A stretch of DNA of 9,937 nt, from assembly GCA_015231395.1 (NCBI GenBank), contig JADGBP010000052.1, positions 1-9,937 on the forward strand. Reading direction: 5' to 3'. The stretch comes from Desulfamplus sp. (GTDB lineage: Bacteria; Desulfobacterota; Desulfobacteria; Desulfobacterales; Desulfobacteraceae). The position numbers were made by a program, and so were the translations under genes. This document shows, piece after piece, positions 4,957-9,937 of the stretch; positions within the stretch are counted from its first letter, which is position 1; every line of letters begins with the position of its first letter. The notes beneath the pieces are model-generated. The model saw only the letters and a program-made list of their open reading frames with translations, had not been told where the DNA came from and searched no databases.

Positions 4957-6204
4957 TCAGGGATTTTGCTCTGTCAGAGTTATCTTCACCGGCACTCCTA
5001 TAAGCTCTTCCAATTCCTCTGAAGTATTGTTAATAAGTTTTTCCAGATTTTTTATCTCATCGGAAAAAAGAGAGTCGTCAATCACCAAGGCAATACCCAG
5101 AATCTCGGTGCCGCCGTGGCGGATCTTTTCCAGAGCACACCTTGGCTCGTTCACTCTAAGAGCATCTTTAAGATAAATCTTCACCTGCTCTCGTGATATT
5201 TTGATGCCGGATATTATCATCATTGTATCAGCCCGTTCCGGCAGCCACTGCATGGTAATCAACGGAGAACCGCACTCACAGGGAGCTGTTATAAATCGTG
5301 CCATGTCACCGGTACGAAATCTTATCAGGGGAAATGCCCTGGCAGACAAGGTTGTGAGAACAAGTTCTCCTGTCTGCCCCAATGGGATAACATCTCTGGT
5401 AACTGGATCAATTATTTCCGGCAAAATATGGTCATCATTAATATGCATACCGCAGTGATGCAGACATTCAAATGCGATGGCAGGTCCCGGGATTTCACTT
5501 AGTCCATAGTTTAACCATACATCTACATGTAGATGCTCTTCAAGGTTTTTAATCTGCTCTGTATCAACTGGTTCTCCTACCAAGACTATTCGCTTGAGAT
5601 TAAACTCATTGGGATTACGTTCGTTTTTAAACATATACTCCATAAGCTGCTCGGCAAAAGCTAAAGTGGTCACTAAGGTGGTGGTTTTATAATCCCGAAG
5701 CACCATTAGGGTTTTAGCAAGAGAAAGTGGAGAATTTGGAATTACTCCTGCTCCCATGTTCTCTGCACCATCTTTATAATCACGTCCCCAGTTGGCAAGC
5801 CCGGGCGGCAAATTGATCTGAAGGATATCCATAGAGGTCACTCCGGACGCTTCAAGGCTTCTGGCAACAAGTTTTTGCCAGATCATAAGATCTGTTTTGG
5901 TGTAACCACTTATAGAGGGGTTGGTGCCGGTTCCCGAAGCAGTATGAATTCTGACAATATCTCGCAGGGGAACAGCAAACAGTCCATAGGGATAGTGGAT
6001 TCCTAAATGAGATCGATCCATAAAAGGCAGTTTCTCAATGTCACTCAGAGATACTACATTTTCAGGCAACATGGAGCTTTCAAGAAGACGGTTACGATGA
6101 AAAGGGACATTTTTGTATGCACGATTGAGAGTGCACTGGAGACGTTCCAGCTTGAGCTGATTTTTGTCTTCAACAGTTAAATTTTTCATGCGATGCATTA
6201 CCAT
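4957..6204 (-). CDS. Phenylacetate--CoA ligase (PaaK) family, AMP-forming aryl-CoA ligase-like protein
   Basis: This adenylate-forming enzyme of the PaaK branch would activate an aryl or related carboxylic acid to its CoA thioester using ATP. It has 415 residues, slightly short of the usual 430 because the N-terminal WNPE-type segment is missing. Landmarks are YPYGLFAVPL (71-80), RIHTASGTGTNPSISGYT (85-102) as the P-loop region, YGLSE (233-237), FPLIRFRTGD (291-300), a CECG, and ERADTMMIISGIKIS (323-337) leading to the C-terminal domain. The P-loop departs from the canonical SSGTTGKPT: the Lys is Asn, and the segment usually reading AYGYGLFTGG is PPGLANWG. The substrate is therefore probably not phenylacetate itself. 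GAGGGG 11 bases upstream supports the start. It follows livF by 52 bp, suggesting one transcript with the transporter ATPases. Confidence 0.85.
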   Translation of the reverse strand: MVMHRMKNLTVEDKNQLKLERLQCTLNRAYKNVPFHRNRLLESSMLPENVVSLSDIEKLPFMDRSHLGIHYPYGLFAVPLRDIVRIHTASGTGTNPSISGYTKTDLMIWQKLVARSLEASGVTSMDILQINLPPGLANWGRDYKDGAENMGAGVIPNSPLSLAKTLMVLRDYKTTTLVTTLAFAEQLMEYMFKNERNPNEFNLKRIVLVGEPVDTEQIKNLEEHLHVDVWLNYGLSEIPGPAIAFECLHHCGMHINDDHILPEIIDPVTRDVIPLGQTGELVLTTLSARAFPLIRFRTGDMARFITAPCECGSPLITMQWLPERADTMMIISGIKISREQVKIYLKDALRVNEPRCALEKIRHGGTEILGIALVIDDSLFSDEIKNLEKLINNTSEELEELIGVPVKITLTEQNP

Positions 6205-6256
6205 TTTAATATTTTCCCCTCATTATCACATTATCAATAGACTCTCTACAAAATGT

Positions 6257-7000
6257 CTAATCTCTGCCATCATAAAAATTTCCATAATCCTTTCCAAGAT
6301 ATGCTCTTTTTACATCATCATCTACAAGAAGTTCTTGTGCACTTCCCTGAATAACCATTTTTCCGGTCTCCAGCACATAACCCCGATCTGCTATCTTCAA
6401 GGCTGCTCTTGCATTTTGTTCCACCAGTAAAATGGTTACGCCCTCTTGCCTGAGTTTTTGAATGACAGCAAAAATCATCTCTACAATTTTCGGGGCAAGA
6501 CCCATAGATGGTTCATCAAGAACCAGCAACCTTGGTCTTGCCATTAATGCTCTTCCTATTGCAAGCATCTGCTGCTCTCCTCCGGAAAGGGTGCCTGCAA
6601 GCTGATCTGCTCTCTCTCTTAAAATAGGAAACATATTCATAATCATTTCAAGATCATGATCTACCTGTTTTTTTAACCCCTTTTTATAAATGGTATAGGC
6701 ACCCATTTTCAGGTTGTCCATGACACTTAGAGGGGAGAATATCTGCCTTCCTTCAGGTACCATGCTGATACCTTGGCGAACAATGGTTGTGGGAGACATT
6801 CCCTTGAGATTATGATCTTGAAAGAGAATTTCACCTTTCCATGTGGTCAGAAGACCACATATGGCCAACAATAAAGTGCTTTTGCCAGAACCATTTGCAC
6901 CTATTATCGAGATAATCTCTCCCTGTCTTACCGAAAGACTTACACCTTGTACTGCCATGATACTGCCATAACTGCACTTTAAGTTTTTTATTCTGAGCAT
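6257..7000 (-). CDS. livF: LivF-type ABC transporter ATP-binding protein (branched-chain amino acid/organic acid uptake)
   Basis: This is the cytoplasmic ATPase of a HAAT-family importer, which energises uptake of branched-chain amino acids, amides or aromatic/organic acids with LivG and the LivH/LivM permeases. It has 247 residues, slightly longer than usual. The motifs are intact: Walker A GANGSGKST (34-42), VPEGRQIFSPLSVMDNL typical of LivF, signature LSGGEQQ (138-144), Walker B LLVLDEPSMGLAP (158-170) and LLVEQNA in place of the H-loop, as usual for LivF. It lies 70 bp after livG on the same strand and is followed by paaK. That pairing suggests the imported compound may be an acid that the ligase activates, rather than an amino acid. 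The ribosome binding site is weak (AGGGA 12 bases upstream). Confidence 0.93.
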   Translation of the reverse strand: MLRIKNLKCSYGSIMAVQGVSLSVRQGEIISIIGANGSGKSTLLLAICGLLTTWKGEILFQDHNLKGMSPTTIVRQGISMVPEGRQIFSPLSVMDNLKMGAYTIYKKGLKKQVDHDLEMIMNMFPILRERADQLAGTLSGGEQQMLAIGRALMARPRLLVLDEPSMGLAPKIVEMIFAVIQKLRQEGVTILLVEQNARAALKIADRGYVLETGKMVIQGSAQELLVDDDVKRAYLGKDYGNFYDGRD

Positions 7001-7070
7001 AAAATTCTTTTATCCCTGCCTCAGATCTATTTCCATTAATACTTCATTAGTCTGAATTACTCTTCCCCTT

Positions 7071-7865
7071 CTACCCTTGTCCTAAATATGCCTCCATAAC
7101 CGCCTCATTGTTCTGCACTTCTCTTGGCGTTCCTTCGGCAAGTTTCATTCCACGATCAAGAACAATGATTTTATCGGAAATTCCCATTGCAAGGCTCATG
7201 TCATGCTCTACAAGCATCATGGTAACTCCTTTTTGTTTCACCTTTTGAATAAGATATCCCAAAGCTTCAGTTTCAACCGCATTAAGTCCTGCCGCAGGTT
7301 CATCTAACAAGAGAAGTTCGGGTTGTGAGGCTAATGCTCTTGCAATCTCTGCCATTTTCTGCCGTCCCACAGGTAGTTCTCCTGCTGGACGACGAGCATA
7401 TTCTGTTAATCCTGTGAATTCAAGAATATTTTCAGCACTCTCTTTAGCCATTTTTTCTTCTCTCTGTACCCATGGCATCCTTGTTATTGCCCCCCAGAAT
7501 CCGCTTTTGGTTCTAACGTGCATACCTACAAGTACATTTTCAAGAAGCGTCATGCTTGCAAATAGTTCAACATGTTGAAAAGTTCTGGCAATACCTGCCT
7601 TTACCAATTTATGAACTGGCATATTTTTTATAGGCTTTCCCAGAAAATGGATCTCGCCTCCATCAGGAGGGTAGATTCCAGTGATCATATTGAACAGTGT
7701 CGTTTTGCCCGCACCGTTTGGGCCTATGAGTCCACACACAATCCCTTTTTCAATTGAAAAAGAGATATTGTCCTGTGCCTTGACTCCACCAAACATTTTG
7801 CTCAAAGATGAGACTTTTAATATTTCCATGGGCAACGGGTTATCTGAGTTTTTTTTATCAGTCAA
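7071..7865 (-). CDS. livG: LivG-type ABC transporter ATP-binding protein
   Basis: This is the partner ATPase of LivF in a HAAT-family importer. It carries Walker A GPNGAGKTT, the LivG-specific stretch ARTFQHVELFASMTLLENVLVG, Walker B LLLLDEPAAGLN and the H-loop LVEHDMSLAM. The signature is LPVGRQ instead of LSGGQ, a deviation of the kind often seen in LivG. Three starts are possible: TTG at 7883 (270 residues), TTG at 7865 (264) and ATG at 7829 (252). I chose 7865 because AAGGA (7877-7873) is seven bases upstream; the ATG at 7829 begins exactly at the family N-terminus (MEILKVSSLSKMFGG) but lacks a ribosome binding site. It is the first visible gene of livG-livF-paaK. No livH, livM or binding-protein gene lies upstream, which is unusual. 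Confidence 0.9.
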   Translation of the reverse strand: MTDKKNSDNPLPMEILKVSSLSKMFGGVKAQDNISFSIEKGIVCGLIGPNGAGKTTLFNMITGIYPPDGGEIHFLGKPIKNMPVHKLVKAGIARTFQHVELFASMTLLENVLVGMHVRTKSGFWGAITRMPWVQREEKMAKESAENILEFTGLTEYARRPAGELPVGRQKMAEIARALASQPELLLLDEPAAGLNAVETEALGYLIQKVKQKGVTMMLVEHDMSLAMGISDKIIVLDRGMKLAEGTPREVQNNEAVMEAYLGQG

Positions 7866-7945
7866 TATCTTTTCCTTGTTCAAACTATTATCTTAAAAAT
7901 ACATTTTGGGGGCTTGATTCTAACTTCGTCTTTTTTAACTTTTTG

Positions 7946-8038
7946 AGTCTGTCTGAATCACGGATTGCCACGGATTAAAAGATTACACAGATTTAAAAAA
8001 ACAGTGAAATCCCTGTAATCAGGTTAATCCGTGAGACT
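7946..8038. repeat. Palindromic intergenic element with nested CACGGATT repeats
   Basis: Three direct copies, CACGGATT (7959-7966), CACGGATT (7969-7976) and CACAGATT (7986-7993), are followed by complementary arms. These are AAATCCCTGTAATC (8007-8020), matching the inverse of GATTACACAGATTT with two differences, and AATCCGTG (8026-8033). Outer AGTCT/AGACT (7946-7950 and 8034-8038) close the structure. It ends one base before the flavodoxin stop codon. Similar CACGGATT/AATCCGTG intergenic palindromes are familiar to me from several bacterial genomes, so it is probably a dispersed, possibly mobile, repeat; folding in RNA could affect flavodoxin mRNA 3' end formation. Confidence 0.8.
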
Positions 8039-8039
8039 A

Positions 8040-8474
8040 TTAACTGATCATTTTTGCCATGGCTTTACCATAATCTTGAGCCATAACAACGCCTCCCTGT
8101 AGCCAGCTTGCTTTAAGCATAAGCGGTGATCCAGTCATTTTCATATTATAGATATTTTTCATAGTATCAAAAATTCTTTGAGGAGCCTCTCCACTCCATC
8201 CAAACGCACCAAATGAACCTCCTGGAAGATCTTTAAGCTCAGCCCGCTCCGCAATGAACAAAACCTGCTTCATTGCGGGGATCATCTCTCCGTGATAAGT
8301 AGAAGAACCAAACAGATAGCCATTAAATCCATTAAGATCTCTTTCGTTCTTGATTTGAGTGGCATTTTTAAGGATTGCAGAGTGTCCTCCTATTCTTATC
8401 CCCTCGGCAATAAGTTCTGCTATTTTTGTTGTTTCCCCTGTCCTTGATGCATACACAATTAAAAATTCGCCCAT
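8040..8474 (-). CDS. Stand-alone flavodoxin-domain protein, FprA/flavorubredoxin FMN-domain type
   Basis: This is a 144-residue flavodoxin-fold protein likely to bind FMN and carry electrons in the cytoplasm. It shows the phosphate-binding loop SRTGETTKIA (10-19), the loop GSSTYHGEMIPAM (56-68) and GAFGWSGEA (89-97). The second and third loops resemble the C-terminal flavodoxin domain of FprA-type diiron flavoproteins (A-type flavoproteins/flavorubredoxins) more than classical flavodoxins. No metallo-beta-lactamase-like diiron domain precedes it: the gene begins with its own near-perfect ribosome binding site AAGGAGGT, six bases before ATG. That strong site suggests high translation. The partner is unknown; a diiron oxidase/reductase encoded elsewhere is one possibility. 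Confidence 0.85.
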   Translation of the reverse strand: MGEFLIVYASRTGETTKIAELIAEGIRIGGHSAILKNATQIKNERDLNGFNGYLFGSSTYHGEMIPAMKQVLFIAERAELKDLPGGSFGAFGWSGEAPQRIFDTMKNIYNMKMTGSPLMLKASWLQGGVVMAQDYGKAMAKMIS

Positions 8475-8490
8475 AGTGTTACCTCCTTAG

Positions 8491-8507
8491 TTTTACCGTA
8501 AAAATAC
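8491..8507 (+). repeat. Dispersed intergenic motif, copy 5, just upstream of the flavodoxin gene
   Basis: TTTTACCGTAAAAATAC contains the perfect inverted repeat TTTTAC-C-GTAAAA (8491-8503), followed by TTTCTGATT like the flank of the copies near pgpA. It overlaps the candidate promoter of the flavodoxin gene. Confidence 0.55.
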
Positions 8508-8528
8508 TTTCTGATTATTGATTGCCAA
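8501..8528 (-). promoter_or_regulatory. Candidate sigma70-type promoter of the flavodoxin gene
   Basis: On the minus strand TTGGCA (8528-8523) and TATTTT (8506-8501) are separated by 16 bp, five and four matches to the -35 and -10 consensus. A start about seven bases further would leave a leader of roughly 20 bases containing AAGGAGGT. It is plausible but unproven in AT-rich DNA. Confidence 0.4.
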
Positions 8529-8556
8529 TTTACTTGCCTGGAAAGCTATAGTTTAA

Positions 8557-8603
8557 TTTGATATAGTAATAGGAATTTCCATTTTTTTAGACATTATATC
8601 AAA
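8557..8603. repeat. 9-bp inverted repeat between the agmatinase-family and flavodoxin genes
   Basis: TTTGATATA (8557-8565) and TATATCAAA (8595-8603) are exact complements separated by 29 bases, with GGAATTTCC (8572-8580) as a small near-palindrome between them. It is too AT-rich for a convincing terminator of the upstream gene, and could be an operator or repeat relic. Confidence 0.45.
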
Positions 8604-8609
8604 TAGTTG

Positions 8610-9593
8610 TTAGTTTGACCCCGGCTTACGGCTTAACCGCTGAATCATTCCCATTACAGAATAGGTCAATTGTGCTGCCGCAAAATCTGATGCATAGTCT
8701 TTATCTACAGGAGCAAGTTCAACCACATCAAAACCAATCACCTCTCTTCCTGTAATGCTTTTTCCAAGCAGAGTAAGAGTATCATGCCAGCCAATACCCC
8801 CTGGCACCGGTGTGCCGGTTGCCCTGATTACAGAAGGATCAAGCCCATCAACATCTATAGTAATGTAAATTTTTTCAGGGAATCCTTCAGGAAGAAGAGT
8901 ATCAGGCACACCTTTAAGGTAAAGTTCCCGTGCATCAATAAAGGGTATATTCTCCTCTCTTCTGAAGAGTGCCTCTTCTTTGCAGATTGCCCGTACACCC
9001 AGTTGAAACAGGGCAATACCAAGTTCATCAACAGCACGACGCATTACACAGGCGTGGCTCAGTTGTGTGCCTTCGTAGCTATTTCGCAAATCAGCATGTG
9101 CGTCAATCTGAATAATGCCAAATGGTTTGTGCATGATTCCAGTTTGTTTAACAAGAGCTTTTTTCAGTGCTCTCAATGCCCCAAGAGTAACAGTATGCTC
9201 TCCGCCAAGCAGAACCGGAATGGCATTAAATGACAATGCTCTGGTTACTGCCGATTCAATACGATCAAGAATCATCTCAGGACAACCATGGCAATTTACC
9301 GGAGCAGTAGTGTGAATGCCAAGCTCAAGAGGTGCAGAGCCTGTTAGCTTGGTACTGCCCTTGTCATCTGTTTGCTCCAAGGGTAAGAGGTAGTCCCAAA
9401 CTTCACCCTCAAGCTGATCAGAAGCATTCAAAATAGCTTGAGGCCCTGCTGCAGTGCCGTTGCCATAAGAAACCGAGGATTCCATTGGAGCAGGAATCAC
9501 ATGAAAAAGTGAGAATTCTTCTCTGTTTTCAATGATTTCTGATGCTAAAAATATAGATGAACTCTTTTTTTCTCCCATTAAAACATGGGTCAT
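8610..9593 (-). CDS. speB: Agmatinase-family ureohydrolase
   Basis: This is a binuclear manganese hydrolase of the arginase/agmatinase superfamily. In the agmatinase role it splits agmatine into putrescine and urea, a polyamine-synthesis step. It has 327 residues, slightly longer than the usual 290-310. Metal-ligand motifs are complete: GGEHT (His at about 133), DAHADLR (Asp164, His166, Asp168) and DVDGLDPS (Asp247, Asp249), followed by GTPVPGG and FDVVELAP. The N-terminal PMESSVSYGNGTAAGP and IGWHDT also fit agmatinases better than arginases, but substrate cannot be read with certainty and guanidinobutyrase or another ureohydrolase is possible. An insert of about 15-18 residues (EQTDDKGSTKLTGSA) sits at about 73-87, before the conserved ELGIHT. 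The ribosome binding site AGGA lies about 11-12 bases before ATG. A transposase fragment lies 56 bp upstream on the same strand. Confidence 0.87.
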   Translation of the reverse strand: MTHVLMGEKKSSSIFLASEIIENREEFSLFHVIPAPMESSVSYGNGTAAGPQAILNASDQLEGEVWDYLLPLEQTDDKGSTKLTGSAPLELGIHTTAPVNCHGCPEMILDRIESAVTRALSFNAIPVLLGGEHTVTLGALRALKKALVKQTGIMHKPFGIIQIDAHADLRNSYEGTQLSHACVMRRAVDELGIALFQLGVRAICKEEALFRREENIPFIDARELYLKGVPDTLLPEGFPEKIYITIDVDGLDPSVIRATGTPVPGGIGWHDTLTLLGKSITGREVIGFDVVELAPVDKDYASDFAAAQLTYSVMGMIQRLSRKPGSN

Positions 9594-9937
9594 TTTATGA
9601 TTTATCCTGTAATTTATTTGAGTGTAGCCTTTTTAAATTGGAACATATGCTATGCGGCCTTTTTCTTTACGCTTACGCTACCCACACTCGCACAACTATC
9701 TTCAAGTTGGCATAGATGAAGCGTTTTGTGATAAAGTCTGTTCCTTTCTATAGTCATATGGAAAGTCCAATAGGCATCCCAATCATTGCTTGTATAAACG
9801 GAACGCAACAACAGTGTGGATTCAGCCCCTTTAATCGACCAGCGTCGTCCCGTTCCTTCCATACGATCCTTTACAGTATGACCGCAGGTTGACTCAACTA
9901 CACCTGTGCCGATAGGATAGCCAGCTTCCAGATACTT
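9594..9937 (-). mobile_element. Partial insertion sequence (ISKra4-like), one end within about 9594-9649
   Basis: The transposase stop is at 9650 and the agmatinase-family gene starts at 9593, so the IS terminus must lie in this 56-bp interval if the element is complete. I could not identify the terminal inverted repeat because the other end is outside the window, so the left boundary given is an outer limit. The IS lies upstream of speB in the same orientation. Confidence 0.6.
9650..9937 (-). CDS. ISKra4-like family transposase, C-terminal part (5' end beyond window)
   Basis: The frame is open to the right edge, so only about 95 C-terminal residues are visible; full-length members are several times longer. 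The visible sequence contains YPIGTGVVEST, then HTVKDRMEGTGRRWSIKGAE, then LLLRSVYTSNDWDAYWTFH and ERNRLYH. This is the pattern I know from ISKra4-type transposases (conserved G.VE..C.H.VK.RM...G.RW...GA...L.LR, then DW..YW). The Glu of GVVES is likely the last catalytic acidic residue of the DDE set. An in-frame internal ATG at 9862 is not the start. The reading frame shows no disruption in the visible part, so the element may be intact beyond the window. Confidence 0.78.
   Translation of the reverse strand, partial: KYLEAGYPIGTGVVESTCGHTVKDRMEGTGRRWSIKGAESTLLLRSVYTSNDWDAYWTFHMTIERNRLYHKTLHLCQLEDSCASVGSVSVKKKAA

Noticed and set aside
8784..9233. 149-residue plus-strand open frame
   Set aside because: It is antisense to the agmatinase-family gene, whose metal-binding motifs are complete in the minus frame; no recognisable domain is seen in the plus frame.

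Overview
The window looks like chromosomal DNA of a Gram-negative, moderately AT-rich anaerobe, most likely a member of Desulfobacterales or a related (former) Deltaproteobacteria group. The evidence is indirect. It carries lipid A/Kdo envelope genes, a PaaK-type CoA ligase next to LivF/LivG-type ATPases, an FprA-like flavodoxin domain and a small conserved protein of a type I associate with that group. No rRNA, tRNA or CRISPR array is visible, and no gene-free stretch exceeds about 205 bp.

Left part (1-3760), envelope genes. A partial MsbA-type lipid flippase reads leftward off the edge. It is divergent from waaA (Kdo transferase), which is followed by pgpA (phosphatidylglycerophosphatase A). 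Middle (3761-4853): ogt (O6-alkylguanine-DNA alkyltransferase, leftward, convergent with pgpA) and a conserved hypothetical gene with a CxxC pair. Right-middle (4957-7865): a leftward livG-livF-paaK cluster, which suggests uptake and CoA activation of an organic acid; the expected permease and binding-protein genes are not in the window. Right (8040-9937): a stand-alone flavodoxin with a very strong ribosome binding site, an agmatinase-family ureohydrolase, and the C-terminal part of an ISKra4-like transposase running off the right edge.

The most striking property is the density of short tandem duplications, all with different periods, placed inside genes or exactly at gene ends. These are an 18-bp array in msbA (hexapeptide LLENSN), a 15-bp duplication at the msbA start, a 21-bp array in waaA (heptapeptide IDSSFSA), a 62-bp duplication with co-varying hairpins upstream of pgpA, a 19-bp array grown from the 3' end of ogt, and a 16-bp array grown from the ogt start codon. 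The ogt start array produces a chain of tiny overlapping reading frames between a good Shine-Dalgarno sequence and the real start, so its copy number could plausibly tune translation. In addition, a dispersed 17-bp intergenic motif (TTTTAYCRTGAAAAYAC) occurs five times, and a long palindromic intergenic element lies between livG and the flavodoxin gene. I see no obvious defence island or novel multi-gene system; the repeat biology is what deserves a second look.
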